Shown piece by piece: positions 1 to 11,931 of a stretch of 64,000 nucleotides of DNA. The stretch spans positions 434,001-498,000 of the forward strand of contig NZ_JPOE01000002.1 in NCBI RefSeq assembly GCF_000733775.1, in the 5' to 3' direction. This stretch comes from Thiomonas sp. FB-Cd (GTDB lineage Bacteria > Pseudomonadota > Gammaproteobacteria > Burkholderiales > Burkholderiaceae_C). A model generated the notes under the pieces. The model was not told the DNA's origin and searched no databases. It saw only the letters and a program-made list of their open reading frames with translations. Numbering within the stretch: position 1 is the first letter of the stretch; every line of letters begins with the position of its first letter. The translations under genes and the position numbers were made by a program.

Positions 1-1
1 C

Positions 2-2071
<2,070 letters not shown>

Positions 2072-2081
2072 ATCAATTTCG

Positions 2082-3020
2082 ATGAAAGACGACATCCTGC
2101 TGGGCATTGACCTCGGTGGCACCAAGATTGAATGTGCGGCACTCGATGTAGTTGGCAGCGTCATATGGCGGCGGCGCCTTCCGACGCCGCAAGGTGACTA
2201 CCTTAATACGTTGGCTGCGATCGCCGAACTGCTGAGGCAGGCCGAGCTTGCATTGGGGTTAGTTGGTTGGCCCAACAAATTGCCGGTGGGCGTTGGGATC
2301 CCCGGCTCGGTTTCGCCCGTGAGTGGCTTGGTCCGCAATGCCAACTCCACCGTGCTTAACGGCAAACCATTCGTGCACGATCTGGAGCAGTTGCTCAATC
2401 GTCGAGTGCGCGTGCGCAACGACGCCAACTGCTTAGCCGTGAGTGAGGCAGTCGATGGTGCAGGGCAAGGGGCGCGCATGGTGGTGAGCGTGATTTTGGG
2501 CACGGGAGTCGGTGCAGGAATTGCAGTGGATGGGCGCGAGTGGTTGGGCGCCAATGCCATTGCTGGGGAGTGGGGCCACAACCCGCTGCCGTGGCCGCGA
2601 TTGGCCGCGGCGTGGCGCGAGTTGCCCGGCCCCAACTGTTGGTGTGGACAAGCGGGTTGCATCGAAACATGGCTATCTGGCCACGCCCTCGCCATGGATT
2701 ACGCCGCCCACTCGGGAGAACAACTCGCTGCTCCACTGATCGTGGGGGCCATGCGGGCGGGAGATCCTGTCGCGCGGGCCAGCGTGGTCCGCTACTGCGA
2801 CCGCTTGGCTCGGGCCTTGGCGCACGTTATCAATCTCCTCGACCCTGAAATCATCGTGCTTGGCGGTGGCATGAGCAATGTCACTGAGCTCTACGCGGAA
2901 GTTCCACGGCGCTGGGGTAGTTGGGTGTTCTCCGACATTGTCCGCACGCGCGTGGTGCCAGCTTTTCACGGAGATTCGTCTGGGGTGCGGGGTGCAGCTT
3001 GGCTTTGGCGCCATGGCTGA
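2082..3020 (+). CDS. mak: ROK-family sugar kinase, Mak-type fructokinase
   Basis: Predicted cytoplasmic kinase that phosphorylates fructose (or a related hexose) with ATP. The 312-residue product starts with the ROK phosphate-binding motif (GIDLGGTK). It carries the ROK zinc motif CWCGQAGCIE near the middle. Long stretches read like E. coli Mak: RLPTP near the start, NANST, DANCLAVSEAVDG, GEWGHNPLPW and the C-terminal SSGVRGAAWLW. The open frame extends upstream into ligA, but the ATG at 2082, just after the ligA stop, gives the family N-terminus. It is probably cotranscribed with ligA. Other hexose or N-acetylhexosamine specificities of the ROK family remain possible. Confidence 0.88.
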   Translation: MKDDILLGIDLGGTKIECAALDVVGSVIWRRRLPTPQGDYLNTLAAIAELLRQAELALGLVGWPNKLPVGVGIPGSVSPVSGLVRNANSTVLNGKPFVHDLEQLLNRRVRVRNDANCLAVSEAVDGAGQGARMVVSVILGTGVGAGIAVDGREWLGANAIAGEWGHNPLPWPRLAAAWRELPGPNCWCGQAGCIETWLSGHALAMDYAAHSGEQLAAPLIVGAMRAGDPVARASVVRYCDRLARALAHVINLLDPEIIVLGGGMSNVTELYAEVPRRWGSWVFSDIVRTRVVPAFHGDSSGVRGAAWLWRHG

Positions 3021-3230
3021 AAGTTCGCTCGACGCAAGATCGGCTGTCCACCTGATGGTTGCTGGAGATACTTGGCATGGGAGCGGCGCTTAAGCCGTAG
3101 CCCTGGAAACAGCCCCGCGCCGCTGTGGCAGAACCGGCGGACCCGCACGACAACCGCAACAGCCGTTTGGTGGCGTGTGGTTTCGTTGGCCGTACCGATT
3201 TATGGGCGTCGTCTTGGCGCGCCAGTACGT

Positions 3231-4241
3231 TCAGGTTCGTTGGCTTTGGTCCTGCAATAGCCGCTGCACATAGCTCCGAACGCCCGTGCTGACGTCTGCG
3301 AACAGATGGTCGCAGCCCGCATTGCGCAGGTTGTGCAGACTGGCCTCGGTGAAGCATTGGTATTTCCCGACTAGCGCGGCCGGGAACTCGACATACTCGA
3401 TGAGGCGGTCGGCCACCATTTGCTGCAGGCTGAGCACGTTGAGGCCGTGTGCAAAACGCATTGTGTTGATCACGGCATCGGCCACGTCATTAAAGGGCTG
3501 GGCGCGTCCGGTGCCGAGGTTGAATACCCCGCTGCTCTCAGGGTGATCAAAAAACCACAGGTTCACGGCAACGACGTCGTCGATATACACAAAGTCGCGC
3601 ATCTGCTGGCCGGGTCCATAGCCGCCATAGGCGCCGAACAATTTGACTTTGCCTTCCGCGCGGTACTGGTTGAAGTGATGCAACGCCACCGAGGCCATTC
3701 GGCCCTTGTGCGCCTCCCCAGGGCCATAAACGTTGAAATAGCGAAAGCCCGCAACCTGACTGCGCGCCGTCGGCAGGGCACGACGCACGACTTGGTCAAA
3801 AAGCAGTTTGGAATAGCCGTAGACGTTAAGGGGCTGCTCGAATTGCGGCTGCTCGGCAAAGCTCGTGGATGCTCCGTAGGTTGCTGCGCTGGAGGCATAT
3901 AGCAAGCGCGTGCCCTGAGCTAGGCAGGTGTCCAGCAGCGCGCGGCTAGTCGCATAATTGTTTTCGAGCATGTAGCGACCATCATGCTCCATCGTGTCAG
4001 AGCAAGCACCTTCGTGGAACACGGCCTGCACGTGGCCATAGCGTCCGCGACGGAACTCGTCATAGAACGAGTTTTTGTCGATATAGTCGCTGATCTGCAA
4101 TCCAGCCAGGTTGTGAAACTTGTCGGCCTGCGTAAGGTTGTCGACCGCAATGATGTCGGTGATCCCTCGGGCATTTAAGCCTCGCACAATGTTGCTGCCA
4201 ATAAACCCGGCGGCGCCGGTAACAATGGTACGTGTGGACAT
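3231..4241 (-). CDS. hldD: ADP-L-glycero-D-manno-heptose 6-epimerase
   Basis: Converts ADP-D-glycero-D-manno-heptose to the L-glycero form, the last step in making the heptose donor for the LPS inner core. The 336-residue protein is a short-chain dehydrogenase/epimerase. It has an N-terminal Rossmann motif (GAAGFIGSN), a serine-rich catalytic segment (SSAATYG) and the YxxxK motif (YGYSK). It lies 15 bases downstream of the heptose kinase gene and ends the minus-strand lapA-lapB-hldA-hldD run. The 210 bases between it and the convergent fructokinase gene contain no clear terminator. Confidence 0.96.
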   Translation of the reverse strand: MSTRTIVTGAAGFIGSNIVRGLNARGITDIIAVDNLTQADKFHNLAGLQISDYIDKNSFYDEFRRGRYGHVQAVFHEGACSDTMEHDGRYMLENNYATSRALLDTCLAQGTRLLYASSAATYGASTSFAEQPQFEQPLNVYGYSKLLFDQVVRRALPTARSQVAGFRYFNVYGPGEAHKGRMASVALHHFNQYRAEGKVKLFGAYGGYGPGQQMRDFVYIDDVVAVNLWFFDHPESSGVFNLGTGRAQPFNDVADAVINTMRFAHGLNVLSLQQMVADRLIEYVEFPAALVGKYQCFTEASLHNLRNAGCDHLFADVSTGVRSYVQRLLQDQSQRT

Positions 4242-4256
4242 GGCGATCTTCGGGAA

Positions 4257-5186
4257 TCAGATTGCGGGCCAAAGTTCTGCGGGACTGCAGCACGCCGTTC
4301 CCAGCTTGCCCACGACGATGCCAGCGGCACGGTTGGCGGTGCGCACGGCCTCTTCCAAGCTGCTGCCAGCGCCCAACATGACGGCTAGCGTAGCGATGAC
4401 AGTGTCGCCAGCGCCAGAGACGTCAAACACCTCTTTAGCTTGCGCAGGGACATGCAAGGGGACGCCTTCCGTGAACAGGCTCATGCCATCCTCGGCGCGG
4501 GTTACGAGCACGGCCTGTAAGTCCAGAGCTGTACGCAGGGCATCAGCGCGTTGTCGTAGCTCAGCTTCGCTGTGCCAGTCCCCAGCGGCCAAGGTGAATT
4601 CGGCGCGATTCGGGGTGATGAGTGTCGCACCCTTATAACGCGAATAGTCGCGTCCCTTGGGGTCGACGAGGACAGGCAGCCCCCGGCGCTTCGCAAGTTC
4701 GATCATGCGCACCACGTGCGTCAATCCTCCCTTTCCATAATCTGACAGTAGCACCACATTGTGCATGTCAAGCTCCTGCTCGAACCGGTCCATCAGGTCA
4801 AGCAGCACTTCATGGTCTGGGGTGGACTCAAAGTCCATGCGGATGAGCTGCTGCTGACGGGAAATCACGCGCAGTTTCATTGTGGTCTGCAGGCCTACGA
4901 CCTGTCGCAGTGCGCTGCGAATGGGCGAATCCGTTACCAGATGCGCCAGACGCCGGCCGGCGTCATCAGATCCCACGACGCTCAGCAACGTGGTTTGCGC
5001 GCCCAGCGTGGCGGCATTGAGCGCGACGTTCGCCGCGCCACCCATGCGGTCTTGCTCGCGCTGTACCAGCGCCACTGGGACGGGTGCCTCTGGCGAAATA
5101 CGCTCGACCGCACTGAACCAGTAGCGGTCGAGCATGACGTCCCCGACGACGAGCACGCGGGCATTGGCAAGCTGTTCAGGAGTCAT
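4257..5186 (-). CDS. hldA: D-glycero-beta-D-manno-heptose-7-phosphate kinase
   Basis: Phosphorylates heptose 7-phosphate at C1 in ADP-heptose synthesis for LPS. The 309-residue product is the PfkB-type kinase domain alone. E. coli HldE has a second, adenylyltransferase domain that is absent here, so a separate hldC-type gene is expected elsewhere. Visible motifs are GDVMLDRYW near the N-terminus, GGAANVALN and the PfkB signature VSGAGDTVIA near the C-terminus. The open frame runs upstream, but the ATG at 5186 gives the normal family N-terminus and overlaps the lapB stop as ATGA, suggesting translational coupling. The symbol rfaE1 is also used. Confidence 0.94.
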   Translation of the reverse strand: MTPEQLANARVLVVGDVMLDRYWFSAVERISPEAPVPVALVQREQDRMGGAANVALNAATLGAQTTLLSVVGSDDAGRRLAHLVTDSPIRSALRQVVGLQTTMKLRVISRQQQLIRMDFESTPDHEVLLDLMDRFEQELDMHNVVLLSDYGKGGLTHVVRMIELAKRRGLPVLVDPKGRDYSRYKGATLITPNRAEFTLAAGDWHSEAELRQRADALRTALDLQAVLVTRAEDGMSLFTEGVPLHVPAQAKEVFDVSGAGDTVIATLAVMLGAGSSLEEAVRTANRAAGIVVGKLGTACCSPAELWPAI

Positions 5187-6355
5187 GGTGCGATGAGTTG
5201 AAGTTCTTCCGTACGGCGGGGTGGGTACGTTTCCCAGCCCTGGCAGGCAGGGCAATGCCACGTGTAATTCCGAGCCTCGAAGCCGCATGCGGCGCAGCGA
5301 TAGCGCTGCCGGCTTTTCATGGCGCCATCCAGCGCCTGCGCCAACGCCAATCGGGCGGGTTCGGGTGAAATAGGGCTGCTGGCTTGGTCGAGAATCCGCC
5401 GTGCAGCCAAGAGACTTTGATGGGTTTGCAGATAGCCCAGCGCGAGATGGTAGCGCTCGCTCGCGTCATTTTCGAGTTGCAGGACGGCATCGAGAAGGTC
5501 GATGGCCGGATAACCCTGTAGCTGGGTGATAAGCCAAGCGCGACCCTCCTCGCTTTGACCCAGTTCCTGAAATAATCGGGCCATTTCGAGCGCGACGAGG
5601 GCGGTGAAGTCGGGTTGGATCTGCGCGATGTGGCGCAGATTGTCCAGCGCTCGTTGCGGATCGTGGCTCTGGATAGCCAGGGCGGCACGCAATTGCCAGG
5701 GGCGCACTGCTTGCGGCTGAGCCTGCATCGCTCGATCGAGAGCATCCTGAGCGGCCGGCAAATCGCCGGCCTGTTGGTGCTGCAGCGCCAGTTCGCACCA
5801 ATAGTGTGCGATCTGGCGCCCATAGCTGCCGGCCCCGAGTCGCTCGAGTTGGCCGGCAATGTCAATTGCTCGCGGCCACTCCTTGGTTCGTTCGTGGATT
5901 TGTAATAGGGCCGCCAGCGCCTCCGGTTGGTAGGGCGTCGTGGTGAGAGCCGTGTAAACCGATTCAGCGCGGTCGAGCAACCCAGCCTTGAAAAAATCCT
6001 GTGCCAAGGCAACTTGCGCACGCTGGCGCTCAGCGGCAGGAAGGTCTGCGCGGGACAGCAGGTTCTGGTGCACCCGAACCGCGCGCTCATACTCGCCTCG
6101 CCTACGAAACAGATTGCCGAGGGCAAAATGCAGATCAACCGTGTTGGGATCTGCTGTAACGGCCTCGATGAAGGCGTCAATCGCCTTATCCTGCTGCTCG
6201 CTAAGCAGAAAATTTAGGCCGCGGAAGTACGCGACCGGCGCATCGCGTCGGATCTCACCTTCGCGCCTCCATTGTTGCAGATCCAGCCGCGAAGCCAGCC
6301 ACCCGAGCGCAAACGTGATGGGCAACGCGAGCAGCCACCACAGTTCAAACTCCAT
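5183..6355 (-). CDS. lapB: lipopolysaccharide assembly protein LapB (YciM)
   Basis: Inner-membrane TPR protein that, in E. coli, works with FtsH to control LpxC levels and so LPS synthesis. The 390-residue product has an N-terminal membrane helix (residues about 5-23), a series of tetratricopeptide repeats across the middle, and a C-terminal rubredoxin-like metal site with two CxxC pairs (CAAC...CPAC). All parts of the family are present. It overlaps lapA by 11 bases upstream and hldA by 4 downstream, so LPS quality control and heptose supply sit in one transcription unit. Confidence 0.95.
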   Translation of the reverse strand: MEFELWWLLALPITFALGWLASRLDLQQWRREGEIRRDAPVAYFRGLNFLLSEQQDKAIDAFIEAVTADPNTVDLHFALGNLFRRRGEYERAVRVHQNLLSRADLPAAERQRAQVALAQDFFKAGLLDRAESVYTALTTTPYQPEALAALLQIHERTKEWPRAIDIAGQLERLGAGSYGRQIAHYWCELALQHQQAGDLPAAQDALDRAMQAQPQAVRPWQLRAALAIQSHDPQRALDNLRHIAQIQPDFTALVALEMARLFQELGQSEEGRAWLITQLQGYPAIDLLDAVLQLENDASERYHLALGYLQTHQSLLAARRILDQASSPISPEPARLALAQALDGAMKSRQRYRCAACGFEARNYTWHCPACQGWETYPPRRTEELQLIAP

Positions 6356-6653
6356 CGGGCGTTCCGTCGATCACAGTTGGTGCAGAGCGGACAGGTTCAT
6401 CGATCGTTGGCTCGGGCTTTCGCTTCTCGGTAGGCCAGGCGCGCATACGGCGATTGCGTATCCAGCCTGGCAACATCGCCAAGGCTCCCAGTACCGCGCC
6501 CAAGGTGAATGCTGCCAGCAGCAGCACGAATAACGGTGCCTTCCATTGGGTGCCAAACAGCAAATGCAGAACCGTGGGCTCGAGGTTGTTCAGCGCCAGG
6601 CCGAACAGCAGCATGAACAGGATGAGGCGAATGAACCAGTTAAGGGCGCGCAT
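6345..6653 (-). CDS. lapA: lipopolysaccharide assembly protein LapA (YciS)
   Basis: Small inner-membrane partner of LapB, 102 residues. Two hydrophobic segments are visible (about residues 8-23 and 40-63), matching the DUF1049/LapA family topology, followed by a charged, proline-rich cytoplasmic tail. It overlaps lapB by 11 bases. Gene order lapA-lapB is the standard proteobacterial arrangement. The 146 bases between it and ihfB show no gene. Confidence 0.9.
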   Translation of the reverse strand: MRALNWFIRLILFMLLFGLALNNLEPTVLHLLFGTQWKAPLFVLLLAAFTLGAVLGALAMLPGWIRNRRMRAWPTEKRKPEPTIDEPVRSAPTVIDGTPDGV

Positions 6654-6799
6654 GGGGCGTTAAGGTTAGGTCACCTGGAGGACCATTCTAGGCTGGCAAT
6701 CGCCCTTGCCTAAGTGCTCAGCCTTGGGGTGCGAAGTGCCAGCAAAAGGTCCACGTTCATTTGGCAGTTGCGTGAGTGGGCCTTAAGCCGGTGCCAGGA

Positions 6800-7120
6800 T
6801 CACGAAGCCGCATCTAAGGGGGCGTCGATGGTGCCTTCGGTGCTCTGGTCAACAAGAAGGCGCAAAGACTTTCCAGGCTTGAAATGCGGCATCCGCTTCT
6901 CGGGTACGACGACCTGTTCACCGGAGCGCGGATTGCGCCCGATGCGGGCGGGGCGGTGGCTGACGGAAAAGCTGCCGAAACCGCGGATTTCTACGCGATG
7001 ACCGCTCTCCAGTGCCTCCGAGAGGGCGTCAAGGATGGTTTTGACGGCGAGCTCTGCGTCACGATGGGTCAGCTGGGCGAAGCGCTCGGCAAGCAAATCC
7101 ACCAGATCGGAACGGGTCAT
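6800..7120 (-). CDS. ihfB: integration host factor beta subunit
   Basis: DNA-bending nucleoid protein that pairs with IhfA, whose gene lies at 38627 in this window. The 106-residue product has the HU/IHF fold: N-terminal helices ([14 protein letters not shown]), the IHF-beta signature [17 protein letters not shown], and the arm motif RNPRSGE. The ATG at 7120 was chosen; a TTG eight codons upstream is possible but adds residues not typical of the family. Position between rpsA and lapA is conserved in beta- and gammaproteobacteria. Confidence 0.95.
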   Translation of the reverse strand: MTRSDLVDLLAERFAQLTHRDAELAVKTILDALSEALESGHRVEIRGFGSFSVSHRPARIGRNPRSGEQVVVPEKRMPHFKPGKSLRLLVDQSTEGTIDAPLDAAS

Positions 7121-7197
7121 GGGTACGCTCGGGAAAAAGGTCAAGATATGCCCCGCAGGTGTTGATCGCGAGGCTCGATACCACGTGCGCGTCGTTC

Positions 7198-7232
7198 AAA
7201 AAAACGCCCGCGAGGCTTTTGACCTGCGGGCG
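7198..7232 (-). terminator. intrinsic terminator after rpsA
   Basis: On the minus strand a 7-bp GC stem (CGCCCGC/GCGGGCG, extended by AGG/CCT) is followed by seven T residues. It lies 17 bases past the rpsA stop and before ihfB. This is a textbook rho-independent terminator, so ihfB is expected to be read from read-through or its own promoter. Confidence 0.88.
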
Positions 7233-7248
7233 ATTGCTTGAAGCAAGC

Positions 7249-8961
7249 TTACTCTTGATTCTGGTTGTCGAGCTTGGCGCGCAGCAGGGCTCCAAGGTTG
7301 GTCGTCCCCGTGGCTTCGCGTTGCTCGCCAGCCAAGCGATTCATGACCTCCTGTTGGTCAACGCTATCTTTGGCTTTGACCGAAAGCTGGATACTGCGGT
7401 TCTTGCGGTCGATATTGATGACCATGGCCGTAACCTCGTCGCCGTCTTTCAGCAAATTGCGGGCGTCCTCGACCCTGTCACGCGAGATTTCAGAGGCGCG
7501 CAGATAACCTTCAATGTCCTGCCCCAGGTCGATAACGGCACCTTTGGCATCCACGGACTTCACCGTGCCGGTGACGACCTTGCCTTTGTCATTGATGGCG
7601 GCGAAGTTCATAAACGGATCGCCTTCCATCTGTTTGATTCCGAGGGAAATGCGCTCGCGTTCGATATCAATGCCCAACACCACAGCTTCGACTTCCTGGC
7701 CCTTTTTGTAGTTCCGCACAGCGGCTTCGCCAGGCTCGTTCCACGAAAGGTCGGACATGTGTACCAGACCATCGATGCCGCCGGGAAGGCCGATGAACAC
7801 GCCGAAGTCCGTGATGGACTTGACTGGGCCAGTCACCTTGTCGCCTCGGTTGTGGTTCGCGGCAAATTCATCCCACGGGTTGGGACGGCACTGTTTCATG
7901 CCCAGGCTGATGCGGCGACGGTCTTCGTCGATTTCCAGAACCTGTACCTCGACTTCGTCACCCAGCTGGACGATTTTGTTCGGGGCAACATTCTTATTGG
8001 TCCAGTCCATCTCCGACACGTGTACCAATCCCTCGATGCCGGGTTCAATCTCGACGAAGGCACCGTAGTCCGTGATGTTGGTGATCTTGCCGAACAGGCG
8101 GGTGCCTGCTGGGTAGCGGCGGGCGACCCCAACCCAGGGATCATCCCCCATTTGCTTCAAACCGAGCGACACGCGGTTTTTCTCAGCGTCGTATTTGAGA
8201 ACCTTGGCGGTAATTTCCTGGCCCGGTGTCACCACTTCGCTGGGGTGACGCACGCGGCGCCATGCCAGGTCAGTGATGTGCAGCAAGCCGTCGATGCCGC
8301 CGAGATCCACGAACGCGCCGTAGTCGGTAATGTTCTTGACCACGCCAGTGACAATCTGGCCTTCCTTGAGATTTTCCAGGAGCTTGGCGCGTTCCTCGCC
8401 TTGGCTGGCCTCAACCACGGCACGGCGCGACAGCACGACGTTGTTGCGCTTGCGGTCAAGCTTGATGACCTTGAACTCCATGGTCTTGCCTTCAAACGGC
8501 GTGGTGTCCTTGACCGGGCGCGTGTCAAGCAGCGAACCGGGCAGGAAGGCGCGAATGCCGTTGATCATCACGGTGAGGCCGCCCTTGACCTTGCCTGTAA
8601 CCGTTCCCGTGGCGAACTCGCCGGATTCCAAGGCCTTTTCAAGCGACATCCAGGAAGCAAGACGCTTGGCCTTGTCCCGCGACAACATGGTGTCGCCATA
8701 GCCATTTTCTAACGCATCAATCGCCACGGACACGAAGTCGCCGACCTGGACTTCCACTTCGCCATGGTCGTTCTTGAATTCTTCGATGGGGATGTATGCG
8801 TCGGATTTCAGGCCGGCGTTGACGATCACGAAATTGGGGTCGACACCGACCACTTCTGCGGTGATGACCTCACCGGTGCGCATGTCGCGCGTCTTGAGCG
8901 ACTCTTCGAACAGGGCTGCGAAAGATTCGCCAGACGTGCTGGCGCTGGGGTTGACTGACAT
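7249..8961 (-). CDS. rpsA: 30S ribosomal protein S1
   Basis: Largest 30S protein, which binds mRNA and helps initiation on structured or weakly SD-led messages. The 570-residue product shows six S1 repeats. The repeated hallmark [17 protein letters not shown] occurs in variants ([54 protein letters not shown]). Length and architecture are normal (E. coli 557). The start at 8961 lacks a strong Shine-Dalgarno sequence, as is usual for rpsA, and a hairpin lies just upstream. Confidence 0.98.
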   Translation of the reverse strand: MSVNPSASTSGESFAALFEESLKTRDMRTGEVITAEVVGVDPNFVIVNAGLKSDAYIPIEEFKNDHGEVEVQVGDFVSVAIDALENGYGDTMLSRDKAKRLASWMSLEKALESGEFATGTVTGKVKGGLTVMINGIRAFLPGSLLDTRPVKDTTPFEGKTMEFKVIKLDRKRNNVVLSRRAVVEASQGEERAKLLENLKEGQIVTGVVKNITDYGAFVDLGGIDGLLHITDLAWRRVRHPSEVVTPGQEITAKVLKYDAEKNRVSLGLKQMGDDPWVGVARRYPAGTRLFGKITNITDYGAFVEIEPGIEGLVHVSEMDWTNKNVAPNKIVQLGDEVEVQVLEIDEDRRRISLGMKQCRPNPWDEFAANHNRGDKVTGPVKSITDFGVFIGLPGGIDGLVHMSDLSWNEPGEAAVRNYKKGQEVEAVVLGIDIERERISLGIKQMEGDPFMNFAAINDKGKVVTGTVKSVDAKGAVIDLGQDIEGYLRASEISRDRVEDARNLLKDGDEVTAMVINIDRKNRSIQLSVKAKDSVDQQEVMNRLAGEQREATGTTNLGALLRAKLDNQNQE

Positions 8962-8977
8962 GGACGGACTTTCTCAT

Positions 8978-8995
8978 CCGCAAGAAGCCTTGCGG
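8978..8995 (-). promoter_or_regulatory. hairpin in rpsA leader
   Basis: A perfect 7-bp stem (CCGCAAG/CTTGCGG) with a four-base loop ends 16 bases before the rpsA start codon on the minus strand. There is no T-tract, so it is not a terminator. In E. coli the structured, SD-poor rpsA leader is the target of S1 autoregulation; a similar role here is inference from position and structure only. Confidence 0.4.
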
Positions 8996-9032
8996 GGTTG
9001 GTTGCACAAACCTGACGCGGAATTTCCTGCGC

Positions 9033-11009
9033 TCAGGAACGTTGACGCCACCACTCCAACACCTGACCCACGGTCTGATCGACATCAAGCGTGGAGGTGT
9101 TGAATGGCACCGCGTCTTGCGCCGGCTTGAGAGCGGCAACGCTGCGTTTGCTGTCACGCGCGTCGCGCGCCTCAAGGTCGCGCAGGACATTCAACATTGT
9201 AGTTGAAATGCCTTGCGAAATCAATTGCTTATACCTGCGCTCAGCGCGGGCTTGCGCGTCTGCCGTGAGAAACACCTTTAGCCTGGCATCTGGGAACACC
9301 TCGGTGCCCATATCCCGACCATCCGCAACCAAGCCCGGTGCGCGGCGCAGACTGTGCTGAAGCGCGAGCAGCGCCTGCCTTACCCCGGGCAGCGAAGCCA
9401 GCGACGAGGCGGCCCGGCCGACTTTCTCGGTGCGAATTGCAGTACTGACGTTCTCTGGTCCGACCCAGACCTGGCTGCCCTCGCAGCGTATAGGCAAGCG
9501 CAAAGCCAGTTCGCTCAGCCGTGGTTCGTCATCAAGCTTGATGTCCTGGCGCAGCGCCAGCAGAGCTGTTGTCCGGTATAGAGCGCCGGAGTCGAGATAG
9601 TGAAAACCGAGCACTCCGGCCACTTTGGAAGCTACCGTGCCTTTGCCCGAAGCGGTAGGTCCGTCAATGGCGATTACGGGAACCGGGCGTGCGATGGAGG
9701 CAAAGGTCTGGAAATAGTCGGGAAAGGTCTTGGACACACAGCCCGGGTCGAGGATGCGAATGTCCGCTGGGCCAAAGCTAGCCAGCGAAAAGCACATGGC
9801 CATGCGATGGTCGTCATAGGTGCCGATGGAGGCGCTGTGCCATTGGCCCTCAGGCAGCGGATGGACCCGCAGCCAGTCGGCTCCGGCTTCGACGCGGGCG
9901 CCAATCTTGGTCAATTCAGCGCTCATCGCGGCAATGCGGTCGGTTTCTTTCACCCGCCAGCTGCCAATGCCGGTGAGCAAGGTGGGCGCATCAGCAAATA
10001 AGGCGGTGATCGCCAGGGTCATCGCTGCATCGGGAATGGCGACGCAGTCGATACTTCCGCCCGCCAAGCGCTTGTGCGCTGGCTTCAGTCCATGGGTGGA
10101 GATGAAACCGTCTCCCCATTCCACTTGGGCGCCCAAGCGTTCGAGCACGCGTGCAAACTCCACATCGCCCTGGATGCTATGCGCGTCCACCCCCTCCACA
10201 CGTACCGCCGCGCCGTGTCCGTGCAGGCTGCCGAGCACACCTGCGGCGAGAAAATACGAGGCTGATGACGCATCACCCTCCACAGTCATACGTCCCGGGC
10301 TGGCATAGCGGCTACCAGTCGGAACGATGAAGCGCTGCCATCGCTGGTTTTCGACCCGCACCCCGAAGCGGGCAAGCAGTGCCAGGGTGATATGGACGTA
10401 CGGCCGCGAAATGAGCGTACCCACGACTTCGACCACTACATCGTGCTGCTGCGAAACCAGGGGTAGTGCCAACAGCAAGGCCGTGAGGAACTGGCTGGAC
10501 ACGTCGCCGCGAACCCGGATCGGTGCGTCCACGTTCGGACTGCCCATATGGATGGCAAGTGGCGGGTAGCCCGGGTTTTCGAGGTAGTCAATGGAGCAGT
10601 TGATGGCGCGTAGCGCGTCGACCAGATCGCCGATGGGGCGTTCGTGCATGCGGGGCACACCGCGCAGGGTATACGTGCCACCAAGCAGTGCAAGCGCTGC
10701 AGTGAGCGGACGTATGGCCGTACCAGCATTGCCCATGAACAGATCGGCCCGATCCACCGGCAGACGCCCCCCGCAACCGTGCACGATGGCGTTCGTACCT
10801 TGCCTGACCACCTTGACGCCCAGGGCGTGCAGCGCCGAGAGCATCACCCGCGTGTCATCGGAGTCCAACAGCCCCGTGATGCAGGTTTCACCCTCTGCAA
10901 GCGCTGCAAGGAGCAGCACGCGGTTGGAAATGCTCTTGGATCCAGGCAACCGGGCTGTGCCGCCAGCACCGATGAGCGGCGGCAGGTCTATATGGTCAGA
11001 CGATATCAT
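9033..11009 (-). CDS. aroA-cmk: AroA-Cmk fusion: EPSP synthase / cytidylate kinase
   Basis: One 658-residue frame encodes two enzymes. Residues 1 to about 435 are 3-phosphoshikimate 1-carboxyvinyltransferase (shikimate pathway): [19 protein letters not shown] at the start, [16 protein letters not shown], and [15 protein letters not shown] near the end. From about residue 440 a cytidylate kinase begins, with the P-loop [18 protein letters not shown], and [13 protein letters not shown]. It phosphorylates CMP and dCMP. Both parts are close to full length. The gene overlaps tyrA by 14 bases and precedes rpsA. Elsewhere aroA, cmk and rpsA are separate adjacent genes, so the fusion follows gene order. 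No stop or shift was seen at the junction. Confidence 0.95.
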   Translation of the reverse strand: MISSDHIDLPPLIGAGGTARLPGSKSISNRVLLLAALAEGETCITGLLDSDDTRVMLSALHALGVKVVRQGTNAIVHGCGGRLPVDRADLFMGNAGTAIRPLTAALALLGGTYTLRGVPRMHERPIGDLVDALRAINCSIDYLENPGYPPLAIHMGSPNVDAPIRVRGDVSSQFLTALLLALPLVSQQHDVVVEVVGTLISRPYVHITLALLARFGVRVENQRWQRFIVPTGSRYASPGRMTVEGDASSASYFLAAGVLGSLHGHGAAVRVEGVDAHSIQGDVEFARVLERLGAQVEWGDGFISTHGLKPAHKRLAGGSIDCVAIPDAAMTLAITALFADAPTLLTGIGSWRVKETDRIAAMSAELTKIGARVEAGADWLRVHPLPEGQWHSASIGTYDDHRMAMCFSLASFGPADIRILDPGCVSKTFPDYFQTFASIARPVPVIAIDGPTASGKGTVASKVAGVLGFHYLDSGALYRTTALLALRQDIKLDDEPRLSELALRLPIRCEGSQVWVGPENVSTAIRTEKVGRAASSLASLPGVRQALLALQHSLRRAPGLVADGRDMGTEVFPDARLKVFLTADAQARAERRYKQLISQGISTTMLNVLRDLEARDARDSKRSVAALKPAQDAVPFNTSTLDVDQTVGQVLEWWRQRS

Positions 11010-11928
11010 CGGCGGGTGAGGGTGAGGCCCAATCCTTGCGCGATTGACTGGCTTGACGAATCAAAGACTCGAGCACGCTCCAATTGCCTTGGCGCATTTG
11101 CGCCTCGAATCCGGCGATCGCTTGCTTGAACAACTGCAATTGCTCCAGTACTTCAGCCCCATTGGTCTGGAAAATGTCGCGCCACATCGTCGGGTCACTC
11201 GCGGCGATGCGCGTGAAATCGCGAAAGCCGGGCCCCGCGAGTTGCAAGTAGCTACCACCCTTGGACTGGCGCGCGATGGCATACACATAAGCGAACGCCA
11301 AAAGATGGGGCAGATGGCTGACTGCGGCGAAAGCTGCGTCATGGTCTTGCGGGCTCATGACCGAAACCACGCCTCCCACTGCCTCCCAGATTTGGGTGGC
11401 GACCTCGACGAAACGCTCCGGATTCTCGACCATGGGCGTAATGACCACACGCCTGCCATCGAACAACGCAGATCTCGCGTACTGCAATCCGCTGTTCTCG
11501 CTTCCGGCGATCGGATGGCAAGGCACGAACTGGCGGCTCTTCTCTCCCAGCGCCTCCTGTGCAGCCATCGCCACATCGCTCTTGGTGCTGCCGACGTCCA
11601 TTACCAGCGCGTACTGCGCCACCCCAAGCCGGATTTGTTTGAGCATCGGTCCGATGGCGGACACCGGAACGGCTAGCAAGATGAGATCGGCCCCCGTTGC
11701 TGCGTGCAAGGCGGAATCCGCGCCGTGATCGATGATGCCTGCGGCCTTGGCGGCTTTGAGGGTCGACGGTGACTTGCTGTATCCCACCACCTCCTGTGCC
11801 AGTCCTGCATGCTTCGCCGCCAGTGCGAACGAGCCGCCCAAAAGGCCTAGGCCCAGAATGGCCAAACGCTTGAATTGCGTCGGCGGCGGAGTGTCAGAGT
11901 CGGCGTAGGAGCCGATAAGCGTATCCAT
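10996..11928 (-). CDS. tyrA: prephenate dehydrogenase (TyrA)
   Basis: NAD(P)-dependent enzyme of tyrosine synthesis that converts prephenate to 4-hydroxyphenylpyruvate (or acts on arogenate). The 310-residue product has an N-terminal Rossmann motif ([18 protein letters not shown]), the DVGSTKSDV segment, and the substrate motif [11 protein letters not shown]. It has no chorismate mutase domain. It sits 3 bases after hisC and overlaps the aroA/cmk start, within the aromatic amino acid block. Confidence 0.95.
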   Translation of the reverse strand: MDTLIGSYADSDTPPPTQFKRLAILGLGLLGGSFALAAKHAGLAQEVVGYSKSPSTLKAAKAAGIIDHGADSALHAATGADLILLAVPVSAIGPMLKQIRLGVAQYALVMDVGSTKSDVAMAAQEALGEKSRQFVPCHPIAGSENSGLQYARSALFDGRRVVITPMVENPERFVEVATQIWEAVGGVVSVMSPQDHDAAFAAVSHLPHLLAFAYVYAIARQSKGGSYLQLAGPGFRDFTRIAASDPTMWRDIFQTNGAEVLEQLQLFKQAIAGFEAQMRQGNWSVLESLIRQASQSRKDWASPSPADDIV

Positions 11929-11931
11929 GCC

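Noticed and set aside
7159..8712. 517-codon plus-strand frame over rpsA
   Set aside because: Antisense shadow created by the codon bias of rpsA; no recognisable protein.
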